Source of the DNA: a virus
Direction: 5' to 3' (one strand)
IMG/VR virus record: IMGVR_UViG_3300021963_000114
Location: 1 to 64,000 of that record
DNA: 64,000 nt
Part shown: positions 45,700 to 53,608 of the stretch, piece by piece
How positions within the stretch are numbered: position 1 is the first letter of the stretch
How the letters are laid out: the number at the start of each line of letters is the position of its first letter
The notes under the pieces: generated by a model
Seen by the model: the letters and a program-made list of their open reading frames with translations, nothing else
What the model was told of the DNA's origin: nothing
Databases searched by the model: none
Position numbers and translations under genes: made by a program

Positions 45700-46299
45700 A
45701 TGGCCAAAAATCCATCAACATTACTAGACGTGTTTGAGAAAAACCAATACGATCTAAAGACTGCAGCTAAAAAGTCTCGTGGTTGGTTTGAACAACAGGT
45801 TTTACTGTTAAATAAACAGAGAATAACACCACCTAAAGTGTTACAGGGTGATACATCGCAATTAAAAACGAGTATCACTCCAGGTAAACTTTACATGTAT
45901 TTTTATGACCCAAAACTAAAAGACACCCTACCATACTATGACAGATTTCCTTTGGTATTTCCCTTCAGAAAGGTAGAAGGTGGGTTCTTAGGTTTAAATA
46001 TGCATTATTTACCATATCAGCTTCGTGTTCGTTTGTTGGATCGTTTAATGATTTTTAAGAGTAACGATAAAATGAACGAAACTACAAGAATCAAATATTC
46101 TTGGGCACTTATAGATGGAGTCTCTCGTTATAATGGAGCGATTCCTTGCGTTAAACATTATCTGCTAAATCATGTAAGATCTCCATTTAGAGAAATTCCT
46201 GCAAATGATTGGGCTACTGCAATGTTGCTCCCAGTTGAGAGATTTATGGGATCGTCTAAAGATGCAGTCTGGGCAGATTCACTTAGAAAAATGGGCTAA
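45700..46299 (+). CDS. Conserved T4-like structural protein, possibly gp2 (DNA end protector)
   Basis: A 199-aa protein with YMYFYDPKLKDTLPYYDRFPLVFPFRKV, FLGLNMHYLPYQLRVRLLDRL and a C-terminal HVRSPFREIPANDWATAMLLPVERF-like block (each shown only in part). The pattern is conserved in aquatic T4-like phages next to gp4, where it is often named gp2 (DNA end protector). In T4, gp2 also lies next to gp4. I did not see direct resemblance to T4 gp2, so the name is tentative. ATG 15 bases after gp4. Confidence 0.6.
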   Translation: MAKNPSTLLDVFEKNQYDLKTAAKKSRGWFEQQVLLLNKQRITPPKVLQGDTSQLKTSITPGKLYMYFYDPKLKDTLPYYDRFPLVFPFRKVEGGFLGLNMHYLPYQLRVRLLDRLMIFKSNDKMNETTRIKYSWALIDGVSRYNGAIPCVKHYLLNHVRSPFREIPANDWATAMLLPVERFMGSSKDAVWADSLRKMG

Positions 46300-46301
46300 A
46301 C

Positions 46302-47003
46302 ATGGCTGAACCAAAGAACGGTAACTTAAAGAATTTCGTCGCATTAGTTAAAACCGAAGGGTTGATGAGGACTTCGAGATATAATGTATCTTTAAGAATT
46401 CCAAAGAGTATGTCATATTCTCCAAACATGAGAAAAATTCTTTTGTTTTGTTCAGATATAACCATTCCTGGAGTAACTATTGCAACCAACCAGATTAGAA
46501 TACATGGTGAAGTTCGTGAAGCACCAAATGAAAAGATGTTTGACAATGCGAGTATGTCATTCTATGTAGACAATAACATGGAAGTTAAAAAGTTCTTCGA
46601 TCAATGGATAGAGTCAATTCAAAACCCATTCACAAGAAATTTTAATTATTATGATGATTATATTAGCGAAATTAAAATTGAAGTAGAAGATACTAAAGAT
46701 AGAAAACGCTATGAAATAACTATGGAAGAGTGTTATCCGAAAAATGTTGGGCAGATCCAAGTTGGATACGATCAGAAAGAAGTTATGAAATTGCAAGTTA
46801 GTATGAATTACAAATATTGGAATTCTAGATCATTCTCAGCTCCAAAAGAAACTAAAGAATCTCCTTGGGATCGTTTCTTAAAGATGCCAACAATTAATAA
46901 CAGAGAATTAACTAGCCTACCAAGTGTTCCAGAACAGTACAGTTCTAATTTTAGCGGATTTCAGCAAGATTATAACACTATGACTTTTGATGGTAGATCA
47001 TAA
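46302..47003 (+). CDS. 54: Tail-tube fold protein, probably tube initiator gp54
   Basis: A 233-aa protein of the gp19/gp54 tube family: RTSRYNVSLRIPKSM, FCSDITIPGVTIATNQIRIHG, SMSFYVDNNMEVKKFFDQW, and PKNVGQIQVGYDQKEVMKLQVSMNYKYW (shown in part). gp19 proper would lie next to gp18 beyond the left edge, so this second tube-like protein among hub genes fits gp54, which starts tube polymerisation on the baseplate. The C-terminal 50 residues are an extra tail, SLPSVPEQYSSNFSGFQQDY, absent in simple tube proteins. Confidence 0.78.
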   Translation: MAEPKNGNLKNFVALVKTEGLMRTSRYNVSLRIPKSMSYSPNMRKILLFCSDITIPGVTIATNQIRIHGEVREAPNEKMFDNASMSFYVDNNMEVKKFFDQWIESIQNPFTRNFNYYDDYISEIKIEVEDTKDRKRYEITMEECYPKNVGQIQVGYDQKEVMKLQVSMNYKYWNSRSFSAPKETKESPWDRFLKMPTINNRELTSLPSVPEQYSSNFSGFQQDYNTMTFDGRS

Positions 47004-47016
47004 ATAAAGGATTATT

Positions 47017-47442
47017 ATGAAAATTGATGATAAGTTGTCAGAAGTTTTTGACACAGTTAAGATTGAAAAGAAAACTGAAGTTGAAGTATTAGATTCATCT
47101 GGCAATACTATAACTCCAGTAAACGAAAAGATTGAGGATGACTATACAGTTGCCAGAAACAATCTTCGTGTGTTATTGCAGCAAGGACAGGTAGCTTTAA
47201 CAGATGCTCTGGAAGTTGCTAAACAATCTGAACATCCACGTGCGTTTGAAGTTGTGGGTAATTTAATGAAACAATTAGCTGACGTAAATCAACAATTAAT
47301 GGATTTACATCAACAGAAACAAAAACTTGATGCACCTAGTAAAGCTGAAGCAGCTAAACAGGTGACTAATAATAACGCTATCTTTGTTGGTAGCACCGCT
47401 GAGTTGAATAAACTTATTAAGAATATGACTAAAGGAGAGTGA
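47017..47442 (+). CDS. 16: Terminase small subunit gp16
   Basis: A 141-aa helical protein with the gp16 core DYTVARNNLRVLLQQGQVAL, EVAKQSEHPRAFEVVGNLMK and QLADVNQQLMDLHQQKQKLD. gp16 recognises DNA and regulates gp17 in packaging. The C-terminal part is polar and ends with FVGSTAELNKLIKNM, where partner contact is expected. In T4 this gene sits directly before gp17; here it is among the hub genes, some 43 kb from gp17. It ends at 47442, overlapping the GTG upstream of gp26. Confidence 0.88.
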   Translation: MKIDDKLSEVFDTVKIEKKTEVEVLDSSGNTITPVNEKIEDDYTVARNNLRVLLQQGQVALTDALEVAKQSEHPRAFEVVGNLMKQLADVNQQLMDLHQQKQKLDAPSKAEAAKQVTNNNAIFVGSTAELNKLIKNMTKGE

Positions 47443-47444
47443 CC

Positions 47445-48158
47445 ATGGCATTGCCGATGAGTAGTACGCCAACGTATACGTTGTCGATCCCATCTACTGG
47501 GAAAGAAGTAAAATATAGACCATTTCTGGTTCGTGAAGAAAAAGCATTAATGATGGCACAACAAAGCGAAGACCCACTGGTTATGGTCAATACGCTTAAA
47601 GATGTTATTAAAACTTGTGTCGTTGGAGATTTTAATGTCGATGACATTGCAACATTTGATATGGAATATATTTTCACTCAATTACGTGCAAAGTCTGTTG
47701 GTGAAACTGTAGATTTAATTTTCCCATGCGATGTATGTGAGGATGAGAAAGCCAGAGTTCAAATCTCTTTTGATATTACAAAGCTGCAGGTAGAGAAATC
47801 GCCAGAACATAACAATAAAATTCACTTATTTGGCGATGTTGGTGTTGTGATGAAATACCCTACGATGCAAGTGCTAAAGAAATTACAGAATCTTGATGTA
47901 AACAACCTTGATGATTTATTTAAAATTGTTGCTGAGTGTATTGATTACATTTATCAAGGTAACGAACTATTTTATGGAAAAGAACAAAGTCAAGAAGAAC
48001 TATTAGACTTTATTAATAATTTAACGTCTGAGCAGTTTGCTAAAGTTCAAAAATTCTTTGAGACTATGCCGAGATTAAAACAAGAAGTTAATTATAATTG
48101 TCCTGTTTGTAATCGTGCGCATCATAAAGTTTTGGAGGGACTCCAAAGTTTTTTTTAA
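47445..48158 (+). CDS. 26: gp26-type protein (tail chaperone-like), frameshift donor
   Basis: A 237-aa protein of the T4 baseplate gp26 family: LSIPSTGKEVKYRPFLVREE, LKDVIKTCVVGDFNVDDIATFDMEYIF (in part), and two CxxC pairs, CDVC and CPVC, likely binding zinc. ATG at 47445 is preferred over GTG at 47439 because AGGAG lies 7 bases before the ATG. It ends FF-stop in a run of eight T (48149-48156). A -1 slip would continue into the gp51 frame. The gene lies directly upstream of gp51 and the tape measure, like lambda gpG. Confidence 0.9.
   Translation: MALPMSSTPTYTLSIPSTGKEVKYRPFLVREEKALMMAQQSEDPLVMVNTLKDVIKTCVVGDFNVDDIATFDMEYIFTQLRAKSVGETVDLIFPCDVCEDEKARVQISFDITKLQVEKSPEHNNKIHLFGDVGVVMKYPTMQVLKKLQNLDVNNLDDLFKIVAECIDYIYQGNELFYGKEQSQEELLDFINNLTSEQFAKVQKFFETMPRLKQEVNYNCPVCNRAHHKVLEGLQSFF
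48131..48158 (+). promoter_or_regulatory. Candidate -1 frameshift signal between gp26 and gp51
   Basis: The in-frame heptamer T TTT TTT (48149-48155) is followed directly by the zero-frame stop TAA (48156-48158). GGAGG at 48134-48138 lies 10 bases before the first T, a spacing known to stimulate -1 frameshifting (as in dnaX). TTTGGAG / CTCCAAA (48131-48137, 48141-48147) also form a 7-bp hairpin. Confidence 0.6.
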
Positions 48159-48343
48159 TAAACCTTTGTCATGATAGTTTGTTCAATTATTATAAAATGA
48201 ATTTCGCTTTGATGCAGTACCACAAATACTCGCTAACGGAACTTGAGAATATGATTCCGTTTGAAAGAGAAGTGTATGTTGCCATGTTAATTAAGCATTT
48301 GGAAGAAGAAAAACAAAGATTAGAAGCACAGAAAAAAAGGTAA
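48155..48343 (+). CDS. 51: gp51-type open frame, probably reached by -1 frameshift from gp26
   Basis: From the slippery run a continuous frame of 62 residues runs to a stop at 48341-48343. It encodes LINLCHDSLFNYYKM and continues as NFALMQYHKYSLTELENMIP with FEREVYVAMLIKHLEEE. The latter part resembles baseplate hub assembly protein gp51 of T4-like phages. A free-standing product could start at ATG 48197 (48 aa), but no Shine-Dalgarno lies before it and the 14 codons before that ATG also look protein-like (Cys, His, Tyr). Therefore a fused gp26-gp51 product is likely. It sits 3 bases before the tape measure start. Confidence 0.65.
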   Translation, partial: LINLCHDSLFNYYKMNFALMQYHKYSLTELENMIPFEREVYVAMLIKHLEEEKQRLEAQKKR

Positions 48344-48346
48344 AGT

Positions 48347-50140
48347 ATGGCTAAACCACCGATGATGGTCCACGTTCAATCGAGCGACTTTAAGAAACTG
48401 TTGGAAGTTCAACAGTTATCGCTGGAGCACGTTCAAACAATTAGAACACTCGTTGAAACTGGGTCTCCAGCTAAACGTGAAGAAGACATGCTTAAAGTTC
48501 AAAAGAAACAACTTGAACAACAACAAGAACTTGTTGAAGTAAGTAAAGTTTCTGCAGAAGAATTGAAACGCATCAAAGGCGAAGAGTCAGAAGCGATTGC
48601 AAATATTGCACAGACTGTTAAAACATTCGACTCAATTAAAGATAAATTTGCGAACTTCGGAAAGGGATTAGCTGATAAATTCGGATCAGTTAGAGCAACA
48701 GGAACAACCGCACTTAAAGCAATTAATGTTGGTGGTATCTTCGATAAGAAAATTGCTTCAAGAGAATTCGCTGATCAACAAAAGAAACTTGGAAGTGAAA
48801 AGTCTTATAAAGAACTTGGACAAGATTTCGAAGAACGAAACAAAACAGCAAAGAGTATTAAGTCCAATGAAGCTGAGTTAGAGAAGTTTAAAAAAGATAC
48901 TGGATTAAATGATAAACAGATAGCTGGTACTAAAGAAGGACAGCGTTTATTGTCTAAACGTGAATCCTTATCTGATGCATTTGCTAAAACGGATTTACGT
49001 GCTAATCTTATAGCAAAACCACAACCAGCTGGAACTGAGAAGAGCAATAAAGAACAGAATGATGCGGTAAATGTTTCTGAAGAAGAAATGGAATCTTCTC
49101 GCAGAGAAGAAGCCCAAACTAAACTACTGCAAGAAATATCAAAGAACACATCTGCTCTTGGCGGAGATAAATCAAAAGCAGCTGCTCCTAGTGATGGTGG
49201 AGGAATGGGTGCTGGTTTGTTAGGTGGTCTTGGAGCAGGATTTAAAGCATTAGGTGCAGGTCTTTCTTCATTAGGTAAAGGTATTGGTGGCGCAATCAAG
49301 GGGATACTAATTGGTATTGCACAAGGTGTTTCTGCTTTGGCGAATCCAAAGGTAATGTTAGGTCTTGCTGCTGCAGTTTTAGCGTTTATGGGTATTGGTA
49401 AAGCACTTGAGTATGCTGCACCATTTATGGAAGCATTCGCACCAGTTCTAATCAAGGTAGCAGATGTAGTTCAAAACGTATTCGTAGCTGCTATTCAACA
49501 AATTCCAAGTGTAATTACAGCAGTCGGTGATGTAGTTATGGGTGTTATTGGTACGATTTCTGAAGCAATCATTGGAACTATTGATGCGATCACAAGTTCA
49601 ATCGAAAGACTAGCTGCTATTGATGGTATGAATCTTATGCAGGTCGGTGCTGGTCTTCTATCAGTATCGTTTGGTATGGCTGCTTTTGCTGCAGCCAACG
49701 TTGCTAGTGGTTTAAGTAACTTGGTTACTGGTTTCCTATCATGGGCAGGTGGGCAAAAAACTCCTGTCGATCAAATTATTGCTCTTGGTGAACAAGGACA
49801 AAATATTGAGAAAGCAGGTATTGGTGTTGAGAAACTCGGTGCTGGTCTAAGAGTATTCTCTGACATTAAACCAGAAAACATTAAAGCAATTGCTGCTTTA
49901 CCTGTTGAAAAAATTGCTGCTATGGGTGCAGCGATGGGACAAGCGAACTTTGTTTCTAATCAATCAGCTGCCAATGACGGAGCTAGAACTGCAGCGATGG
50001 GTGCCAGCGCAAGTGGTGGTGGAAATACAGTTGTAGCACCAGTTACAAATAATCAAACCACTCAAAATTCAATAGTTCAATTACCTGTTCGTAATCAAGA
50101 ACAGACAATGAATCGTTATATAAGAACACGATTTGCATAA
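48347..50140 (+). CDS. 29: Tape measure / hub protein gp29-type
   Basis: A 597-aa protein with an N-terminal coiled coil (about 20-125, QLSLEHVQTIRTLVETGSPA...), a charged helical part rich in Lys/Glu, and a Gly/Ala-rich hydrophobic half (about 280-460: GGLGAGFKALGAGLSSLGKG, VMLGLAAAVLAFMGIG), then a short tail ending PVRNQEQTMNRYIRTRFA. This helical plus hydrophobic plan is that of tape measures; T4 gp29 is 590 aa. The place directly after gp26/gp51 matches the chaperone-tape measure order of phages. The hydrophobic part may be ejected into the membrane. Confidence 0.85.
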   Translation: MAKPPMMVHVQSSDFKKLLEVQQLSLEHVQTIRTLVETGSPAKREEDMLKVQKKQLEQQQELVEVSKVSAEELKRIKGEESEAIANIAQTVKTFDSIKDKFANFGKGLADKFGSVRATGTTALKAINVGGIFDKKIASREFADQQKKLGSEKSYKELGQDFEERNKTAKSIKSNEAELEKFKKDTGLNDKQIAGTKEGQRLLSKRESLSDAFAKTDLRANLIAKPQPAGTEKSNKEQNDAVNVSEEEMESSRREEAQTKLLQEISKNTSALGGDKSKAAAPSDGGGMGAGLLGGLGAGFKALGAGLSSLGKGIGGAIKGILIGIAQGVSALANPKVMLGLAAAVLAFMGIGKALEYAAPFMEAFAPVLIKVADVVQNVFVAAIQQIPSVITAVGDVVMGVIGTISEAIIGTIDAITSSIERLAAIDGMNLMQVGAGLLSVSFGMAAFAAANVASGLSNLVTGFLSWAGGQKTPVDQIIALGEQGQNIEKAGIGVEKLGAGLRVFSDIKPENIKAIAALPVEKIAAMGAAMGQANFVSNQSAANDGARTAAMGASASGGGNTVVAPVTNNQTTQNSIVQLPVRNQEQTMNRYIRTRFA

Positions 50141-50143
50141 CAA

Positions 50144-50167
50144 AAAAGGGAGCCGAAGCTCCCTTTT
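50144..50167. terminator. Bidirectional intrinsic terminator
   Basis: AAAAGGGAGC, the loop CGAA and GCTCCCTTTT form a 10-bp stem with A and T runs on the two sides. It lies between the convergent gp29-type and gp32 genes and can stop transcription in both directions. Confidence 0.92.
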
Positions 50168-50184
50168 CTTTTCTACTCTAAAGA

Positions 50185-51090
50185 TTAATCTTCTTTAGCA
50201 ATCTTCTCAAAATAAGACATTACATCTTCATCATCGTCACTTGCTGACGCAATAGATGGTGCAGGTTTACTTGCGATCTTTGGTGCAGCAGCAACTGGAC
50301 GTTCTTCTTCAGAAAGTTCTGCAGCAGATTTGCTAGCAAAAGAATCACCAGAAAGAACTTCCTCAAGTTTCTTCTTCAACTCATCATAAGACTTGAAGTT
50401 CTTACGATCGAGGAACTCTGCCAATTTGTGTTGCTGGTTTGCAATCTTGAGGATAGCTTCATCATCATTTGAAATTGCGGTAGGATCAGCAAACGCAGAT
50501 TCGTCATAGTTAGTGTAACCATCTTTCTTACGCATACGCAGTTTGAAGTTGGCACCTTCCCAGAAGTCAAACACGTTTACTGGCTTCTCATCTTCAAAGG
50601 TTGGACGTGCTTTGTCCATAATCTTATCAAAGATTTTCTTACCAAATTTAAATAGGAATACTTTACCTTCGTTCTCTGGATGCTTAGGATCAGAAACAAC
50701 CAACACGTTAGCGATAAAACTTAGTTTACGCTTTTGTGCTTGAGCAATTTTCTTGTTCGCATCAGAACCAGAGTTCCACAGTTGAGTGTTCAATTCACCA
50801 ACAGGGTCGTTCTCACCAAGAGTAGTGAGGGAATTTTCGATATACCATTTCCCAGTTGGACCTTGGAATCCATGAGAAAAGATACGTACCCAAGGTAGCT
50901 CATCACCTTCTACACGTGGTAGGAAGCGAAGTGTGGCTGTGCCATTACCTGCTTTATCACCTTCTAGTTTCCAGAAGCGATCGTCAGCGTATGACTTAGT
51001 TTGGGTTTGGGGATTTGCGATTTTCTCGAACTCTCCAGCGATTTTGCCGAAGTCAGAATTGCGCATCTTGCGAAGTGTTTGAATGTCCAT
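50185..51090 (-). CDS. 32: Single-stranded DNA-binding protein gp32
   Basis: A 301-aa gp32: FWKLEGDKAGNGTATLRFLP, ISHGFQGPTGKWYIENSLTTLG-like core (HGFQGPTGKWY), FNVFDFWEGANFKLRMRKKD, and a long acidic C-tail (SASDDDEDVMSYFEKIAKED) for partner contacts. The N-terminal basic part MDIQTLRKMRNSDFGKI would give cooperativity. There is no Cys in the protein, so the His/Cys zinc site of T4 gp32 is absent. It binds ssDNA in replication, recombination and repair. It is followed upstream by gp59 and gp33 as in T4. Confidence 0.95.
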   Translation of the reverse strand: MDIQTLRKMRNSDFGKIAGEFEKIANPQTQTKSYADDRFWKLEGDKAGNGTATLRFLPRVEGDELPWVRIFSHGFQGPTGKWYIENSLTTLGENDPVGELNTQLWNSGSDANKKIAQAQKRKLSFIANVLVVSDPKHPENEGKVFLFKFGKKIFDKIMDKARPTFEDEKPVNVFDFWEGANFKLRMRKKDGYTNYDESAFADPTAISNDDEAILKIANQQHKLAEFLDRKNFKSYDELKKKLEEVLSGDSFASKSAAELSEEERPVAAAPKIASKPAPSIASASDDDEDVMSYFEKIAKED

Positions 51091-51107
51091 TTTATTACCT
51101 TTCGTAT

Positions 51108-51332
51108 TTACGGAGTATCGTCGTTTGTATTAGTATTATGTTGTATAAAAACCTCATCATGAATTTCAAGTTCATCCTCGAAAGGATCATCATAATCTTC
51201 TTCAACATAACTATTTAGCGTTTTCATACCTCCACTCTTTTTGTTGTTAGAATGTTTGGCATGTTTACCAGATCGCTTACTGGTTTGCTCATCATCGAAT
51301 TTCTTCGAATGATTATTCCAAGTCTTACCCAT
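51108..51332 (-). CDS. Small basic/acidic protein between gp59 and gp32, unknown
   Basis: 74 aa with a basic, Lys/Ser/His-rich first half (SKKFDDEQTSKRSGKHAKHS) and an acidic second half (EEDYDDPFEDELEIHDE). It is predicted disordered, with no known domain. It is located one base after gp59 and 17 before gp32, so it belongs to the replication operon. Function unknown. Confidence 0.55.
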   Translation of the reverse strand: MGKTWNNHSKKFDDEQTSKRSGKHAKHSNNKKSGGMKTLNSYVEEDYDDPFEDELEIHDEVFIQHNTNTNDDTP

Positions 51333-51333
51333 T

Positions 51334-51948
51334 TTATAACTCTTTTACTTCTTCCAAGAAATTATCAAAAACCTTTTTAATTTTAACATTTTCGTATTTC
51401 ACGAAACCTTTAGATTTTTCTATTCTACGTATTTCATTTTCCCAAAGTAATATCATTGATGAGTTAGTTTTCCAAGAATCAATCATAGGATGAAAGTCGT
51501 CAATAATTCTGACAGTTTCAAGTGTTATCTGATTACCAAGGAATAATTTAAGTATACTACAATAACCTTTATTTGTCAAGTTAAAAATAGAATCTTCTTT
51601 AAATTTGTTCTTGCAAGCATCCAATAAAATTCTATTGCAATCATCAGAAAAGATTTTAGTAATACTCTGCTTTCTTCGATTCCACTCAATTAAATTACTA
51701 TCTGCTTCTTCCATTGAATAAACTGCAGTATCGCTACCGTAAGCAAAGTTTGCAACATAGTATTGTATTAGTTCTTTGTCTACTGGATATTTTCTTGCAA
51801 GTTTCTCAAACATAAGACGATCATTCCTAGCATTAAATGCATCACGTGTTCCCTTTAGGTTACCACGATTTTTAAATACATCGAAATTGTCTTTAGTGAA
51901 ATGGAGTCTGACAGCTATGTAATACTTATACGCTTTGAATCCGTCCAT
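51334..51948 (-). CDS. 59: Helicase loader gp59
   Basis: A 204-aa mostly helical protein: FKAYKYYIAVRLHFTKDNFD, VFKNRGNLKGTRDAFNARND, QYYVANFAYGSDTAVYSMEE, matching T4 gp59. gp59 loads the gp41 helicase on gp32-coated forks. The order gp33-gp59-gp32 is the T4 order. Its start overlaps the gp33 stop by one base. Cys and His are few and not arranged as a metal site. Confidence 0.9.
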   Translation of the reverse strand: MDGFKAYKYYIAVRLHFTKDNFDVFKNRGNLKGTRDAFNARNDRLMFEKLARKYPVDKELIQYYVANFAYGSDTAVYSMEEADSNLIEWNRRKQSITKIFSDDCNRILLDACKNKFKEDSIFNLTNKGYCSILKLFLGNQITLETVRIIDDFHPMIDSWKTNSSMILLWENEIRRIEKSKGFVKYENVKIKKVFDNFLEEVKEL

Positions 51949-52163
51949 TAGACATCCAGTTGTGCTTTCTTAGGGAGATAATTAAGTTCTTGCATATTGA
52001 GTGCTACCTTTTCCTTCAAAGACTTGTTGACTAACTTAGCAATGTCTTGTGGTTCAAGATAGTTTTCTTTACAGTATTCAAGAATAGCGTCCATATGAGT
52101 GATACGCTTTTCATTGACAACCTGTTCAATGTAAAGAGAAAATTCGTTTGATGTTTTAAACAT
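51948..52163 (-). CDS. 33: Late transcription co-activator gp33
   Basis: 71 aa from the ATG at 52163: MFKTSNEFSLYIEQVVNEKR, THMDAILEYCKENYLEPQDI, LVNKSLKEKVALNMQELNYL and the C-terminus PKKAQLDV. The end resembles the clamp-binding tail of gp33, which links the sliding clamp to RNA polymerase for late transcription. A longer frame to 52328 exists but overlaps the preceding gene by 170 bases; ATG 52163 overlaps it by only 8. This presence fits the TATAAATA-type late boxes seen in the window. Confidence 0.8.
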   Translation of the reverse strand: MFKTSNEFSLYIEQVVNEKRITHMDAILEYCKENYLEPQDIAKLVNKSLKEKVALNMQELNYLPKKAQLDV

Positions 52164-52428
52164 TCGTAGTGTGTTTATTGAGGTAGTAATTGGCTGTTCT
52201 AATAGCATGATTAAGTTCAGAATATTCTTTCGATTTAATATTATAAAGTTTCCAGATGTTAGTATCTGTTTTTTCGGGATCCATTTTGTTACCGAATTTA
52301 TCAAGATACAAACTGAAAAATTTGTCAAGTTTCATCTTGTCATTCAATAGGCTAATGTAAAGATCTTGCACTTCCTTTACGTCGCCCATATGACTTGCAG
52401 ATACAATTTTATTCAATTTAGCGTTCAT
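52156..52428 (-). CDS. 90-aa conserved T4-like protein, unknown
   Basis: The protein starts MNAKLNKIVSASHMGDVKEV and has helix-rich sequence with FFSLYLDKFGNKMDP and IWKLYNIKSKEYSELNHAIR. Similar small proteins next to gp33 occur in aquatic T4-like phages, to my recollection, without known function. Ends overlapping gp33 by 8 bases and begins overlapping the next gene by one. Confidence 0.6.
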   Translation of the reverse strand: MNAKLNKIVSASHMGDVKEVQDLYISLLNDKMKLDKFFSLYLDKFGNKMDPEKTDTNIWKLYNIKSKEYSELNHAIRTANYYLNKHTTNV

Positions 52429-52664
52429 TATTTAGTCTTTCGTTGTATATAATCAATAACTTCTATTGCGTCTTTATATCCAGACAACTCTACTGCTTGT
52501 TCCAGATAATCTTGGGACTGCTCAATGTATTTGACACGTTGCATTTTTGCAAGTTCAACAATGTTCAGTTCATAAAACTCTTGATCCGTAGAACCATCGT
52601 TATAAACATGTTCCCAAGTGCCATCTTGCTTTAAGCGAATCTTCATCAGGATTTTCTTTTCCAT
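52428..52664 (-). CDS. 78-aa protein, unknown
   Basis: Start ATG at 52664 chosen because AGGAGAGG precedes it and it forms a TGATG overlap with the stop of the gene upstream. The protein (MEKKILMKIRLKQDGTWEHV) contains one short beta part and a helical C-terminus (LEQAVELSGYKDAIEVIDYI). No family recognised. Confidence 0.55.
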   Translation of the reverse strand: MEKKILMKIRLKQDGTWEHVYNDGSTDQEFYELNIVELAKMQRVKYIEQSQDYLEQAVELSGYKDAIEVIDYIQRKTK

Positions 52665-53014
52665 CAACCTCTCCTCATTCTAGCAATGTCAACTGCTTGT
52701 TCATCAGAAAAAATAGGAACAGCATTTGACTTATGCATGGTGCCAATACCTTTGATCGCAGTACCAGTATACACTTTATCAGGTGCTTTAGTGCATGGAC
52801 CACCAGTAAAGGGGAGACTCGGAATCTTAGGTGTCTCACGACAAGCAGGTGTACCGAGTGAGTATACGTCACTGAGTGATTGTTCTTTTCTAGGAGCAAC
52901 CTTCTTTGTGGCATACTTCTTCAACATGGCTTCCCATGATGCTTGCAACTCACGTTGCTTTGCATTTTGTTTACGTTTCTTGGATCGACCAAGACTGGTG
53001 TGAATAAGAATCAT
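52664..53014 (-). CDS. Conserved small phage protein with basic N-terminus, unknown
   Basis: 116 aa from ATG 53014 (MILIHTSLGRSKKRKQNAKQ). Its first 40 residues are basic (KQRELQASWEAMLKKYATKK), followed by TPACRETPKIPSLPFTGGPC and a C-terminal IKGIGTMHKSNAVPIFSDEQ. The C-terminal pattern GIGTMHKSN is shared by small proteins in T4-like and other phages, function unknown. The predicted transcription start coincides with its ATG (see the promoter at 53021-53049). Confidence 0.6.
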   Translation of the reverse strand: MILIHTSLGRSKKRKQNAKQRELQASWEAMLKKYATKKVAPRKEQSLSDVYSLGTPACRETPKIPSLPFTGGPCTKAPDKVYTGTAIKGIGTMHKSNAVPIFSDEQAVDIARMRRG

Positions 53015-53020
53015 AATATA

Positions 53021-53049
53021 ATTATACCTCAATATTGAATTAAAGTAAA
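53021..53049 (-). promoter_or_regulatory. Promoter copy 1 of 3 (TTTACT-17-TATAAT), start at ATG
   Basis: Minus strand: -35 TTTACT (53049-53044), 17 bases, -10 TATAAT (53026-53021), then six bases TATATT and ATGA. The -35 region TTTACTTTA also resembles a T4 MotA box (TTTGCTTTA). The expected +1 is the A of the ATG. Confidence 0.7.
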
Positions 53050-53053
53050 GCAG

Positions 53054-53608
53054 TTATTTGCAAAGTTCTTTAAAGGTTTTGACCTCGAACTCACCCCATC
53101 TTTTATAGGATCTGGGTGCCAAATCTCCAGTCTTAGATGAGAATGCAAAGTCAACTCCACCTTTCATCATTCTGGTTTTCCAATCATGAAGTGGAATAAG
53201 AAACATTCTATAATTTGTTTTATTACGTCGGTCGTCTAAGTGTGTTATGAATATACGTAAATGACCATGTTTATTTTTTAATGCTGCTGGGGATAATACT
53301 GCAGCGTTGTTTGTATACTGATGCTTATCTTTATATTTGTTATGTTTTCTGGCACGAGCAGTCATATATTTTGCATCAGAACCATCTGTATAATCTTCGC
53401 CATCTTTATTAGATTTTTTCAATTTTTTATTGTTGTCGAGAATAGCTTGTTCTAGAAGATTACTTACAGAAACACCACCCCATATCGCCAGTGTTTTTGC
53501 TTGTTCAAGACTGATACCAGCAGTACTAGATTTACTTAATTTTTTCCACAAAAATTCTATTGCTGCTTGATCTGAAATGGTTGTATTTTCACTATGGTTA
53601 GTTGACAT
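53054..53608 (-). CDS. 184-aa protein, unknown
   Basis: The protein starts MSTNHSENTTISDQAAIEFL and has a long charged part (KKSNKDGEDYTDGSDAKYMT) followed by a beta-rich second half: HGHLRIFITHLDDRRNKTNY and RMFLIPLHDWKTRMMKGGVD. No motif of a known enzyme was recognised. It lies between the 70-aa gene and promoter copy 1. A nuclease-like fold cannot be excluded but nothing in the sequence shows it. Confidence 0.55.
   Translation of the reverse strand: MSTNHSENTTISDQAAIEFLWKKLSKSSTAGISLEQAKTLAIWGGVSVSNLLEQAILDNNKKLKKSNKDGEDYTDGSDAKYMTARARKHNKYKDKHQYTNNAAVLSPAALKNKHGHLRIFITHLDDRRNKTNYRMFLIPLHDWKTRMMKGGVDFAFSSKTGDLAPRSYKRWGEFEVKTFKELCK

Noticed and set aside
47439-47444. GTG start two codons before gp26
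   Set aside because: The GTG overlaps the SD AGGAG and would leave no ribosome site; ATG 47445 has the right spacing.
48805-49455. 216-codon minus-strand frame inside the tape measure gene
   Set aside because: It mirrors the coiled-coil and Ala/Gly codons of the tape measure, and no SD or promoter is present.
52156-52328. Longer 126-aa version of gp33 starting at 52328
   Set aside because: It would overlap the upstream 90-aa gene by about 170 bases; the gp33-like sequence starts at MFKTSNEF (52163).
53015-53032. TTG start six codons upstream (giving M-RYNYI-M) for the 116-aa gene, and the same at 59501-59518
   Set aside because: These codons are the -10 promoter box and its flank; the matching MxYNYIM in both places comes from the shared promoter, not from a conserved protein.
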